Part shown: one piece after another, positions 1 to 11,227 of the stretch
Numbering within the stretch: position 1 is the stretch's first letter
How the letters are laid out: each line of letters starts with the position of its first letter
NCBI GenBank assembly: GCA_963921425.1
Contig: OY992836.1
Coordinates: 7,641,825 to 7,705,824, forward strand
Origin: Dryas octopetala
Taxonomy: Eukaryota > Streptophyta > Magnoliopsida > Rosales > Rosaceae
Direction: 5' to 3'
DNA length: 64,000 bases
Notes under the pieces: model-generated
The model's input: the letters and a program-made list of their open reading frames with translations, nothing else
What the model was told of the DNA's origin: nothing
The model's database searches: none
Program-made: the position numbers and the translations under genes

Positions 1-160
1 CCTAGTCTGATAAATAGCTGCTGTGCTAATTACTGTCCAACCAAAACCATGCTACCTCAGTATTCTTCCAAATATTGGAGTACATATTTCATCAAATATC
101 AGTTTTATATTTCTTAGTTTTTTTTTTATATATTTTTTTATTTCGACAATATGACTTGTA
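1..160. other. AT-rich flank of the Copia insertion
   Basis: No gene is seen here. The last five bases (156-160, TTGTA) are the left copy of the target-site duplication of the Copia element that follows. Confidence 0.6.
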
Positions 161-644
161 TGTAAGAATTATTTATGGACAATCCTAATTTACTTAGGAA
201 ACAAAACAACTCATCATGTCTAAGAACAAAGGAATTGAGCTCTCCATGGTCTATCCGGATTCACCCCATATAACAGCTATGTTAATGAGTTTAAGGGATG
301 AGGGACTTATAGAAGTTTTAGGACTTCACCTAGATATGAACTAGGACTCTTAACCTTAGAGGAGCAGGATTGTATCTCGGCACAAAGTCTACTATGGGAA
401 GGACTTGCCGAGACAACCTCTATAAATAGAGCTAGTCCCTGCTCTCATACACACTGCAGAATATTGAGCCCCATAGAATCAATTGCTTCAAGTTGTAGAG
501 AGAGCAGAAGGCTAGCTTGTTGATTCCACCATGTCTTCCTCATCTAATGGTAAGTTTGGACTTGCAGGTAGTAATGATCTTATGTGTTCTTATACATGTA
601 TGTCTCAAGTATATAACTGGATGTCTTTATATATATAGTTTACA
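161..644 (+). repeat. 5' LTR of the Copia element
   Basis: The LTR is 484 bp and starts TGTAAG and ends TTTACA. It holds the TATA box at 421-428, the predicted start codon of the polyprotein at 531-533 and a consensus splice donor GTAAGT at 550-555. It looks identical to the 3' copy at 6422-6905. Confidence 0.97.
421..428 (+). promoter_or_regulatory. TATA box in the Copia 5' LTR
   Basis: TATAAATA sits 103 bp before the predicted start codon at 531, a normal place for the U3/R promoter of a plant LTR. The same motif recurs in the 3' LTR. Confidence 0.75.
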
Positions 645-3600
645 TTTGGTATCAGAGCATCACATACATGTTTAAGAATCAAAAGAACGATTTTTCTAGT
701 TGATGTTTTTGCTTAACAAGAAACAAAAGCATGAAAAAATTTGTATCTGTTTTCCCATCTAATGTACCAGGTTTTTAAGTTCTATGAGAAGGCCCAATTT
801 TTATGACCCATAAAGTAAAGCCCAACTTAAGGAATCTCAAAAACAAAAGACACGTTTTTTGTTTGATACATCAGAGAAAAGAAAAGATTAGGGGAAAACA
901 AAATTGGATTGTTAGGTTGCTAGGATTTTCACTGCAATAATTTATAGAAATCGATTATTATTCTCTATCTCTTTGATATTCGATCAATTTGTATATCATT
1001 GCAATTTGGGTTCGATTTTGGTTCTGTAAATATTTTTGGTTAACTGGTGCTGCAGGAGCTCTCTGCACCAGGTAAGTTCTCATTTTCTTTTCTCTTCTTA
1101 GAGCATGCGTGGGGATGCACATAGGTTTATTTTTCAGTTTAAGCATGCTGCCCCACCATTGAGGATGTTTGAGATATATATATATGCTGCTATGACTATA
1201 TGCCGATGTCATGTATGATGTTGTATTTCACGATTCTGGGATTTTAGCTGCTTATGTGTGTTGGCATATCTATTTATATAAACATGCTAAAGCAATCAAG
1301 TATTAATGGTTATAATCCGCTGCCATATTATGTTTTACATACCAGAACAATTGCTTAAGGTTTTCTTTGATCTTAATCCAGAAACCAATGTTAAATAATA
1401 TTACCAAAGTAATATGACTTGATTAGAAGTTTCTAGGGATTACGGTTTACATGATCAAGCTTGTAGTATCAAATTAATTACAGAATTTATTTCCCAAAGG
1501 ATCTATTCTTTCAGGATTGATACTAGCATGTTGCAGATTGGTTAAAACATGAAGATACTCTTAAGTAGTTGCTTTCTTGCCCAAAGGTGTAGGAACTACT
1601 TAGAAATTGTTTTTTCTTGTAATCTGGTAATATGATAAGGAATGAATAAAGGACATATCAAGTTATCTTGCTCAAAAGTGTTGCTTGATATTGCATAAAC
1701 AGTATGTTGTTTTCCTTTTATGTAAGTATGAATATTTTCTGCAATATCAGTTTCTTAGACACTTGTTTTTGCATGTTTTCCAGTTAATTCCAATTTTGCT
1801 CAGATAGAAACCCTCACTGGTTCCAACTTTAAGAAATGGAAACAAGACATAGAGATTTACCTAGGGTTATCTGAGTATGATCTAGCTTTGAGAGAGGATA
1901 AGCCCAAGCCAATCACTCCCGAGAGTACAGCTGAAGAGAAAGTAAAGATGGAGAAGTGGGAAAAATCTAATAGAATGGCTCTACTCATTATGAGAAAAGC
2001 CATGACTGATACTGTTAGAGGAGGGATAGATACTTGTGAAAATGCCAAGGATTTCCTAAAAGCTGTGGGTGAAAAATTTAAGGAATCTGAAAAAGCAGAA
2101 ACTGGGAATTTGGTGACTGCTTTAACATCTACTAAATATGATGGACAGGGGAGTGTGCGTGAGCACATTATGAAGCTTATAGACATTGCCTCTAAGCTCA
2201 AAGTCCTGGAAATTGCAATTTCTGATCCCTTTCTGGTTCATATGGCATTGAACTCACTGCCAAATCAGTATGGACAACTGAGGACTACTTATAACACTCA
2301 GAAAGACAAATGGAGTTTGAATGAGCTCATCTCCATTTGTGTCCAAGAAGAAGAAAGGATCAGAAGGGAGAATGGAGAGGTGGTTGTTAACTTAGTTATC
2401 AAAGACCAGTTCAAGAAAGGCAAGAACAAGGCTTTTAAGGACAATCAGATTCCCAAGAACAAACCTCAACCTACCAAAGCCAATAACTCACCTAGCAGCT
2501 CTCACAACTTAGGGCCAGTTCAAACAACACCTTTCAAGTGTTTTTTCTGCAAGAAAGAAGGTCATATGAAAAGGAACTGTTCTAACTATAAGGGTTGGCT
2601 AGCCAAAAAGGGTAAGAAACATATTTTCCATTGTATTGATAGCAATTTAGTTACCATTCCTTCGAACACTTGGTGGATAGACACAGGCTCACCCATACAT
2701 ATTTCTAATACTATGCAGGGCTTGGAAAGAAAAAGGACACCAAGTGAGGAGGAGGCAAGAGTTTATGCTGGCAATGGAGTGAAAGTAGCTGTGAAGGCCA
2801 TAGGAGTTTTTAAGTTTAGGCTAGAGTCAGGTTATATATTAGAGTTGGACAATGTTTTTGTCATTCCTTCTATGAGAAGGAACTTAGTTTCGATTTCCAA
2901 ACTTATTGTTTCTGGTTTTACTTTTAATATAAATAAAGATGGCTTTCATTTTTATTTAAATTCAGTTCCTGTTGGTAAAGCCTTAATGATTGATGGATAT
3001 TGGAAACTAATGTATGAATTGCCTAATGAAACTTATCTAATTGAAAATACAGTGGGGATTAAGAGACCTAGATCTAAGGAAAGTTCATCTTTCCTATGGC
3101 ACAAACGACTAGGACATATCTCCAAAGAAAGGATGCAACAATTAGAAAAAGAAAATATGCTTCCAGAATTGAATTATGCAGATTTCGATATCTGTATAGA
3201 GTGCATAAAAGGCAAAATGACCAACTCTAGGAAGAAGAACTCAAACCGAAGCCTACAACTCTTAGAAATTATACACACAGACATTTGTGGTCCCTTTCCA
3301 ACCAAAACAATATGTGGAAATCAGTACTTCATAACTTTCATAGATGATTTTTCTAGATACTGTTACATATACCTTATCTCAGAAAAATCAAAAGCCTTAG
3401 AAGTTTTTAAGATATTTAAAACTGAAGTGGAAAAACAGCTGGATAAATCAATTAAAGTTGTGAGATCTGATAGGGGAGGAGAGTACTACGGTAGGTATAA
3501 TGAATCAGGGCAAAATAAAGGACCTTTTGCTCTTTACCTACAAGAACAAGGCATACAAGCCCAGTACACTACACCAGGAACTCCAGAACAAAATGGAGTT

Positions 3601-5850
3601 GCTGAAAGAAGGAATCGAACCCTTCTAAACATGGTGAGAAGTATGATGTGTGCCACTGACTTGCCAAATTTCTTGTGGGGAGAAGCTTTGAAAACAGCAA
3701 ACTACATTTCTAATAGGGTTCCAAGCAAATCAGTTCAGAAAACACCTTTTGAACTATGGACAAAAAGAAAGCCAAGCTTATTTCATTTCCATATATGGGG
3801 GTGTAGGGCTGAAGCTAGACTTTATAATCCTCAAGAAAAGAAGTTAGATGCCAAAACAGTAAGTGCTTATTTTATTGGCTATCCGGAAAAATCTAAAGGT
3901 TACAAATTCTATTGTCCTAAGAATCATACTAGAATTGTAGAGACAAACAAGGCAAGATTCATAGAAGATGTTAGTTCTCACCAAAATCAGTTTTCGAATG
4001 AACTTGAATTAAAAGAACAACCTGACACTTCCACAAGCTTCCTAGAACCAACAATCCTTGATTTGAATCTTAGGAACACTGTTTTAGATGAGCAGAACCA
4101 GGTAACAACAGAGATTGAAGATCACCAACCCTTAGAGCAACCAGTAGAGCAACAAGTAGAAGAAGCACCTAGAAGGCAGTCACAAAGGGAAAGAAGATCG
4201 GCAATTTCAGAAGATTACATGGTTTATCTACAAGAAACAGACCTTGGGGAGGAATGTGATCCATTGAATTTCAAAGAAGCCATCAACAGTGACCAAGCCG
4301 AGAATTGGAGAAAAGCTATGGAATCAGAATTGGAGTCTATGTCTAATAATGGGGTTTGGGACTTAGTTGAACCACCTGGAAATAGCAAACCTATAGGCTG
4401 CAAATGGGTTTTCAAAACAAAGAGAGGATCTGATGGCCAAATAGAAAGATATAAAGCCAGATTAGTGGCCAAGGGCTTTACTCAAAAGGAAGGGATAGAT
4501 TACACAGACACATTTTCACCTGTCTCCACCAAGGATGCTTTTCGAGTTATCATGAGCCTAGTTGCACATTTTAATTTGGAGTTACATCAAATGGATGTTA
4601 AGACAGCATTCTTGAATGGAGATTTAGGGGAAGAGATCTATATGGTACAACCAGAGGGCTATATTGAGCAAGGTACTGAGCACATGGTTTGTAAGCTTAA
4701 AAAGTCAATCTATGGCTTAAAGCAAGCTTCAAGGCAATGGTACCTCAAGTTTGACTCAGTTGTAGTTTCAAATGGTTTTATAGAAAATCCCTTGGATGAA
4801 TGTATCTATTTTAAGGTGAGTGGGAGCAAGTACATTTTTCTGGTACTTTATGTAGATGACATACTGTTGGCCAGCAGTGATTTAAATTTGTTAAATGAAA
4901 CAAAAGTTTTTCTTTCAAACAGTTTCGATATGAAAGATTTAGGAGAAGCCTCTTTTGTTTTGGGGATTGAAATTTGCAGAGATAGGAAGCATGGCCTCTT
5001 AGGACTCTCACAGAAAAATTACATTAATAGGGTTCTAAAAAGGTTTGAAATGCTGAATTGTGCACCAGGGGAGGCTCCAATGAGTAAGGGAGACAAACTA
5101 CATAAAGGTCAGTGTCCTAAAAATCATATTGAGAAGGCTGCAATGGAGACTAAACCTTATGCCTCACTTGTTGGCAGTCTCATGTATGCACAAGTATGCA
5201 CCAGACCCGATCTTGCACATTCAGTTTCTATGCTCAGTAGGTTTCAGCTCAATCCAGGTCATCAACATTGGGTTGCAGGGAAAAAGGTGTTGAGATACCT
5301 GCAGAGGACTAAGAATTATATGCTGGTGTACAGGAGAAGTGAAAAACTTGAGTTGATAGGGTATGGAGACTCAGATTTTGCTGGTGACAGTGATGACTAC
5401 AAATCCACTACAGGTTATATTTTCATGATGGCTGGGGGAGCCATATCTTGGAAGAGCACTAAGCAGACCCTTACAACAACCTCCACAATGCAGGCAGAGT
5501 TTGTGGCTCTACATGAAACTGCTGTACAGGCACTTTGGCTTAGAAATTTCATCAAGGAAATTGGGATTGTGGATTCAATTTCTAGGCCTTTAAAATTGTT
5601 TTGTGACAATAGTGCTGCTGTGTTTTTTGCTAAGAATAATAAGAGGTCATCAAGTTCCAGACATATAGAACCAAAGTATCTGATGGTGAGAGAAAGAGTT
5701 CGAAATGAAGAATTACAAGTGTTACATATTCCCACTAAAGCTCAGCTGGCAGACCCTTTCACAAAGGCATTACCAGTGAAAGCTTTCTTAGATCATGTTC
5801 CAAAAATGGGAGTGCTTGAGAATTTAGATTCTGAAGTTCAGTGGGAGTAG
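531..5850 (+). CDS. Copia gag-pol polyprotein, predicted two exons
   Basis: The polyprotein makes the capsid and enzymes for cytoplasmic particle assembly, reverse transcription and integration. The long frame is open from 1759 to the stop at 5848-5850 but has no ATG before well into gag. An ATG at 531 in the 5' LTR gives six codons plus one base, then GTAAGT at 550; an acceptor CAG at 1781-1783 rejoins exactly in frame at 1784. The spliced product would be 1361 aa. Counting from codon 1888, landmarks are a zinc knuckle C-X2-C-X4-H-X4-C (residues 218-231), the protease D-T-G (265), an HHCC-type integrase zinc site and DDE core, the RT motif YVDD (988-991) and a C-terminal RNase H. No stop or frameshift interrupts it. 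The splice is inference; use of a non-ATG start near 1888 is the alternative. Confidence 0.9.
647..658 (+). other. Primer binding site (initiator tRNA-Met type)
   Basis: TGGTATCAGAGC lies two bases after the 5' LTR end. It is the usual plant Copia primer site, complementary to the 3' end of initiator methionine tRNA. Confidence 0.9.
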
Positions 5851-6410
5851 TTTTTATCTGTTTTTGGTTTTCTTTCGAATTTTGTATGAACTTGTTTTTT
5901 TTTTTTTTTTTTTTCATTTTGTTTCCAGGATTGATTTCGTTTTTAATATAAGTTTTTGGATAATCATTTTCATTCAGAACATCATTGCAGCAAACCATTC
6001 ATACTCATCAAGTCTAAACTCTGTCATTAGTTTTCTTTTGACAATGCTTAAAGAAACACATAACTGATCTTGTGAAAGAGCTTCATTTCTGAAGCATCAG
6101 TAAGTTTTCTTTTCGAAAAAACTTCAAGAGGACTATGCATTTGACTTTTGGCTTTAGATTTTATAATCAATGTTCAATGCTTTTAAGATATTATATCATA
6201 TCTTTGTGGTGACTTATGTAGTTTTGATTTCAGCCTTAGTAATTGCAGAGTGCTTATGCTTGGTTAAGCATATGTTTTTCTGTAGTTCTAGGTTGATGGT
6301 CAAAAACTGACCAAGTCTTGAAGTAAGTTTTGGCTTAGTGCAGCTCACGTGATCACTAAGGATCTTTTGTTCAAATTATGATGTTCTTGTTGAGTAAACT
6401 AGTATTGTCC

Positions 6411-6421
6411 AAGTGGGAGAA
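6411..6421 (+). other. Polypurine tract of the Copia element
   Basis: AAGTGGGAGAA directly abuts the 3' LTR and is the expected plus-strand primer site. Confidence 0.8.
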
Positions 6422-6905
6422 TGTAAGAATTATTTATGGACAATCCTAATTTACTTAGGAAACAAAACAACTCATCATGTCTAAGAACAAAGGAATTGAG
6501 CTCTCCATGGTCTATCCGGATTCACCCCATATAACAGCTATGTTAATGAGTTTAAGGGATGAGGGACTTATAGAAGTTTTAGGACTTCACCTAGATATGA
6601 ACTAGGACTCTTAACCTTAGAGGAGCAGGATTGTATCTCGGCACAAAGTCTACTATGGGAAGGACTTGCCGAGACAACCTCTATAAATAGAGCTAGTCCC
6701 TGCTCTCATACACACTGCAGAATATTGAGCCCCATAGAATCAATTGCTTCAAGTTGTAGAGAGAGCAGAAGGCTAGCTTGTTGATTCCACCATGTCTTCC
6801 TCATCTAATGGTAAGTTTGGACTTGCAGGTAGTAATGATCTTATGTGTTCTTATACATGTATGTCTCAAGTATATAACTGGATGTCTTTATATATATAGT
6901 TTACA
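6422..6905 (+). repeat. 3' LTR of the Copia element
   Basis: The 484-bp 3' LTR appears identical to the 5' LTR and is followed by the TTGTA duplication at 6906-6910. It carries the same TATA box, ATG and splice donor, so a transcript reading out of this LTR would carry an ATG plus donor into flanking DNA. Confidence 0.97.
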
Positions 6906-7404
6906 TTGTAAAGTTGTAATTATGCAACTCATACATGATTTTGACTTGCAATCAGGTAATGTATATTTCAAGGTCATGTGACTCGTGTCATGTTAAAAGG
7001 GTGTACCCAATTTTCTGATGTGAAATGATAAAATAAGTGGTAATGGGTAAATGGCAGCTTGTCTTTATCCAAAATTAGAAGCAGAATCTGAGTTATGAAC
7101 TCTAAATTGAATCTCTTGCTTATTGTGTTTTACATAAGAGTTAGAATTATAAAACTGGAGGAGTGTACCATCCTCTGACATCCACAAATTGATGCAATGA
7201 ATCTTCCATTCTTAATTTCTTACTAACAGGATTCTCCAGATTTCATAACATTTGATCAGGAATAACTGCAGCTGCAGATCATCCTTTACAATTGCGAAAA
7301 ACTTCAATGAGATGCTATTATACTGATGCCGTGAATTTAACCATTCAAATTTTATATATGAAAATAAAATTCTGTTTTTCAATTTCAACACATGGTTTCA
7401 TGAC

Positions 7405-7508
7405 CTTTTTTTTTTTTTTTTGAGTTGGGAGAAGGGGTTCGAATTTGGGTGCAAAATGAGTAATTTCATGGCCCTTCTAATTGAGCTATCAACAACTGCA
7501 AATGCAAA
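7405..7508 (-). mobile_element. Short tRNA-derived SINE-like retroposon
   Basis: On the minus strand this 104-bp unit has an A-box-like stretch (TAGCTCAATTAG), a B-box-like stretch around TTCGAACCCC and a terminal poly(A) run, seen as poly(T) near 7406-7421. The flanks are direct repeats TTTCATGAC at 7396-7404 and 7509-7517. That combination is typical of SINEs. I cannot name the family; a MITE is unlikely because there are no inverted ends. Confidence 0.7.
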
Positions 7509-7563
7509 TTTCATGACGTCTTTGAGTGGTTATTTATAATAAGATAATGAAAAATGAAAAATT

Positions 7564-7651
7564 TAATGTTATGCTGATAAGGACGTCCACCTAAGATGCC
7601 ATATAAGGTGTCATGCAATTGTTGTATAAAAATGTGGTAAATATAACATTA
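7564..7651. mobile_element. Possible small MITE
   Basis: The ends are short inverted repeats (TAATGTTAT at the left, ATAACATTA at the right). The right half resembles the right end of the MITE at 40739-40936. No target duplication is clear, so this is tentative. Confidence 0.35.
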
Positions 7652-8341
7652 TTATTTATGGTTTTAATTGTTAGCCATTTTCTATCTTAGTTTTTTATTT
7701 ATGCTTGTTAGTTTTGATTTTGGTATGAGGGTGGCTGTTTCAATGAAATCCTTCATACCATGGCCAAAATAAAGATTAACCCACATATGCTGTGAGCTAA
7801 AATGTTCCTTTTATTTTTGCACCAAACATATCATTTGCACATAATTTATAAAATAAAAATTCACTTAATTATGATATTTATAAAATCAGGCAAGAAGAAT
7901 TGTCACAAGAAAAAGTATATTTGTGTCCTCGTCCTCTCTACTCCTCCTGTTATGTTGATTAAGATAAATCGCAAACCAATTCCATATCAAACAAATACAT
8001 GTCCACTGCAGCTAATTAATTAAACACTCCAGGATTTGTATAACTATGAATCCATTCAAATTTATGAACGCACAAAGGCGGCTATGGATGCACCAGTTTA
8101 GAAGCCATATATTGCATCAACATAATTTTGATTCCTCTAGTTCAAGCCATTTTCAACTTAGGAAGTGATTTTAATTTTGTCAATCATATCCACCTAGTCA
8201 ATTAATAATTACAATTAAGGCCAAATCAAGATTTTCCAAACTAATTGACAGAATTTGCCCACATGAAGGCTATTTCAATCTTTTTGAGTTACCATTATAA
8301 GGTTCTAAACCCACACACAAAAACTGGAATAACACCTCGAC

Positions 8342-8525
8342 TAGGGGTGGGCATTTAAAACCGAAATACCGAAACCGAACCCGTACCATACCGTACCATA
8401 CCGACGTTATACCGAAAAACAATACCGATTATATACCGTACCGATACCGTACCGTACCGAGTCTAAATCGGTATGGTATAGGTATGGAACTTTCAATACC
8501 GAGAAATACCGTACCGTACCGAATT
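8342..8525. repeat. ACCG/GTACC-rich subterminal-type repeat, hAT-MITE-like
   Basis: After TAGGGGTGGGCA, a terminus often seen on plant hAT MITEs, come some 170 bp packed with ACCGAA, ACCGTACC and ATACC motifs in both orientations. Repeated short motifs near an end suit transposase binding in hAT elements. I did not find a convincing matching right end or 8-bp duplication, so only the repeat itself is certain. Confidence 0.5.
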
Positions 8526-9893
8526 TATTTTTTATTTAATTATTTAATTTTTTTTAATTAAGTGTTGCTGTATATATGAGTATGACATACGGTCAGTACA
8601 TTTGATCTCACATAATACACATATTAGACTCAATTGGGCCTGGGCCCTGGGCTAGACAATACGTTCAGTAATCAGTAGTCAGTACTTGGGCTTCGTATTA
8701 CGTTCAATATTAGAGGTCCTCGACAGAAATCTAGATTTAACCTTAATTGCAATTTTGGAGCTATTAACTAGCCACAGAGACATGATTAACAAAATTAACT
8801 ATGGAAACAAAAAAATTGTAATTTAGCATTTTTCACCAAAGTGGATTCTTCCGTCCGGGTCCGGGTCCGCTCCGTTCCCCCCTTCCCTGGTCACACCTAA
8901 GATGGGATAGGGATAGGAAGTATTCACCACACCACTTTTTCTAATAATTAATTTCTCCCATTTCTACGGTGCAGTCATGTCATTGAGAGATGGTTTTACC
9001 CACTGCGAATGCGAGCAACTGAAGGTGGAGAGAAGCACTTATCTCTCCATTCGTACCTCGTTCCCTTCTTCAACCACCCCTATAGGAATAGGAGGAAACA
9101 TATATAAAGATTCATATGCAGGTATATGTATTTTCCCAAAAAGTAATTAACAAATCCAATAGCTAAAATTCAATTACAAACTTAAAAAAAAAAAAAAAAA
9201 AAAAAAAAAGTTAACAAAAAATGGTAGTTTTTTACTTCTCAAGGAATATAAAATAAAAGAAAGAAAGAAAGAAAATAGCTGTCATTCCATCAACAAGCTT
9301 CATAATTCTAGTTTAACAACCTTAGCCTATTACCCCTCTCTACGAGTGACTTTTATGGTGACTTTTTCAGTTGATTAAATGAAATTAAAATAAGTTAAAA
9401 TTCAGGCTTTCCCTAACATATTGTGCATTGCACATACTCACAGCCAGGTAGAATGGTAGATTATTCAATCCTAGATATTCCAATCTCAAGACTAAATTAG
9501 TTTGTTGATTGTGTTGGGGTTCTCAACATATTACACATAAAATGCAATAAATTCCACGTGAATATTCTCATTTATATTATTATGCTATTAAGCCAGTGTG
9601 GTCATGCATGTTTTCTCCAACTGATTGGTTGCTTTCACCAAATTACACATCCACAAACGACGACAACAATCACTAAAACATTGCATAACACAAGTGGCAT
9701 TGATTATTGTTGTATAGTTGTATACTTTACAAGCAAGAAGTGAGGCCATGCAAATAAGCAATTGATTTGCAGGTTTAGTTTATCATTCAGACACTTGCAA
9801 TTGAGAGAAAATATATCGCTGATAAAATACATAAATGTAAATAAACGGATGAGGAAGTTAAAGAAAGGAAATATATGTAGGAGTCAGAAGAAC
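8526..9893. other. Intergenic, no gene recognised
   Basis: AT-rich DNA with a poly(A) run near 9183-9209 and a short AAAG repeat near 9257-9273. The small open frames lack family resemblance or plausible promoters. Confidence 0.5.
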
Positions 9894-11153
9894 TTACAGC
9901 ACAAAGGTATCATACAGAAGATATTCAAGGGTCACAGCTGATTCCACTTCAGTATGGGGTGTGTATTCAATTAGGTTCATATTGAGGATTTTGTACGTAC
10001 ATTCCAATTCGGAGCCCGAGTCCGATTTGGTGATTTCATATTCAAATGTTATGAAAAGAACAAACCCCTTGTTTTTGTGCTGCGGAAAATCATTGTAAAC
10101 AAAACCATCAAATTCATACTCCACTTTGCTGAAGAATGTGTTAAGAACAAGGCAGAAAGTTCCAGCACCACCTCCTAGATGGTCAAAAGACTCAAAACTA
10201 AAATCGTGGGAAATGTTAAATTCATGAGGCAAACAAGGCAGCTTCACAGGTTTCAAAGGTTTGACAGAGTCAAATTGCTGCGACATGAAGAAGACTGATA
10301 TAGTATCAGGTTTACCAAATTCATAGTTAAACATTAGGAAACCACCACATGCATCAAAAGCTCTAACTGCATTGCCTTCAAAGGGAAGGCCAGCTCCCAA
10401 AGAAGACAGTTTTATCCAATGTTTAATTTCAGGCTCGAAGCAGAACACTCCTTTCACATGGCGATGGGAGAGTAACATTTTGTGGCCGGCAATTACAGTA
10501 GAGAAATGTTGGTGTTCTATCCGGCAATTAAAGTAAGGATATGGCAGACAAGTCCATAAACCCAGAGTCGGGTCGAACACGTCAATAAAGCAATCTTCAG
10601 GATCTTCGGAGTAACAGTTGAAAGCATAGAGTTTGCCTTGCAGCTCCACCAGCTTGGGGGCATATTTTACATGATTGAAACTCAGCAATGGATAGAGATT
10701 GAAGGGCGAGTTGGGTTTCACAATTTCATCAACATCTAACGCCCAAATTAGATTAGGCACGCAATGGTCCGTCATGCCCGTGAAAACAATACGAGAGCCG
10801 AAGAGGCCGCAACTCACAAAGCGAGGATCAATATACGAGACGGTGGGTGTATAACCCACTGGCCGTAGTAATTTAGAAGGAATGGAATAAATGGAATTGG
10901 TGGAGGTGGAGGAACTTCGGAGGCATCCATCAACATCGCTCAATTTAATGGCTTTAACAACGAAAGAAACGGAATCATCGCTCATAATCTGAACGAAACA
11001 TAAGAATAGGGACTTACCCTGCACAGGCTTCACTCTTCCTTGAATCCCAGCATCCACTATGGCTTTCTTCAACTTCGCATCGGACCTATATTTTCCTCCA
11101 AACTTGGCGATTGTTTCCGCTACACTGGGAAATTTATTCGTCTCAACCGCCAT
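9894..11153 (-). CDS. Kelch-like/beta-propeller-type plant protein, function unknown
   Basis: A single uninterrupted frame of 419 aa from the ATG at 11153-11151 to a TAA at 9896-9894. The frame runs 13 codons further upstream without an ATG, so this is the first methionine. Residues from about 90 on carry irregular repeats with W/Y-rich strands and blocks such as LVELQGKLYAFNC and FDPTLGLWTCLP, which resemble the degenerate kelch/F-box-associated propellers that form large families in some plants. No clear N-terminal F-box is visible; the first 40 residues look like a separate small helical segment. The stop overlaps a perfect splice donor (CTGTAAGT), so a further 3' exon is possible. The start lies only about 70 bp from a MITE at 11225. 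I cannot give a function. Confidence 0.72.
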   Translation of the reverse strand: MAVETNKFPSVAETIAKFGGKYRSDAKLKKAIVDAGIQGRVKPVQGKSLFLCFVQIMSDDSVSFVVKAIKLSDVDGCLRSSSTSTNSIYSIPSKLLRPVGYTPTVSYIDPRFVSCGLFGSRIVFTGMTDHCVPNLIWALDVDEIVKPNSPFNLYPLLSFNHVKYAPKLVELQGKLYAFNCYSEDPEDCFIDVFDPTLGLWTCLPYPYFNCRIEHQHFSTVIAGHKMLLSHRHVKGVFCFEPEIKHWIKLSSLGAGLPFEGNAVRAFDACGGFLMFNYEFGKPDTISVFFMSQQFDSVKPLKPVKLPCLPHEFNISHDFSFESFDHLGGGAGTFCLVLNTFFSKVEYEFDGFVYNDFPQHKNKGFVLFITFEYEITKSDSGSELECTYKILNMNLIEYTPHTEVESAVTLEYLLYDTFVL

Positions 11154-11188
11154 AGCTATCTTACCTTCACACCTTGCAATCGCATGGG

Positions 11189-11191
<3 letters not shown>

Positions 11192-11224
<33 letters not shown>
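11192..11224. repeat. (TA)n microsatellite
   Basis: A perfect AT run directly left of a MITE. A similar run resumes right of it at 11824-11848, as expected if the element inserted into a TA tract. Confidence 0.9.

Positions 11225-11227
<3 letters not shown>

Larger units (their letters stand above)
161..6905 (+). mobile_element. Full-length Ty1/Copia LTR retrotransposon, very young
   Basis: A complete element of 6745 bp. Seen directly: two 484-bp LTRs (161-644 and 6422-6905) that begin TG and end CA, a 5-bp duplication TTGTA at 156-160 and 6906-6910, a primer binding site just after the 5' LTR, a purine-rich tract just before the 3' LTR, and one uninterrupted polyprotein frame. The domain order protease, integrase, reverse transcriptase, RNase H defines the Copia superfamily. 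I found no difference between the LTRs reading base by base, so insertion is recent (inference) and the element may still be active. I did not assign it to a Copia lineage. Confidence 0.97.

Noticed and set aside
7420-7500. Functional tRNA gene
   Set aside because: A- and B-box-like motifs are present, but no cloverleaf closes and the unit has a poly(A) tail and target duplications, so a SINE-like retroposon fits better.
8840-9090. Right end partner for the hAT-like TAGGGGTGGGCA terminus
   Set aside because: Candidates near 8885 and 9073 (CCACCCCTATAG) do not share an 8-bp duplication with the left flank.
10995-11040. Tiny intron in the kelch-like gene (GTAAGT near 11016, CAG near 10989)
   Set aside because: The interval would be only about 30 nt, too short for a plant intron, and the frame is open through it.
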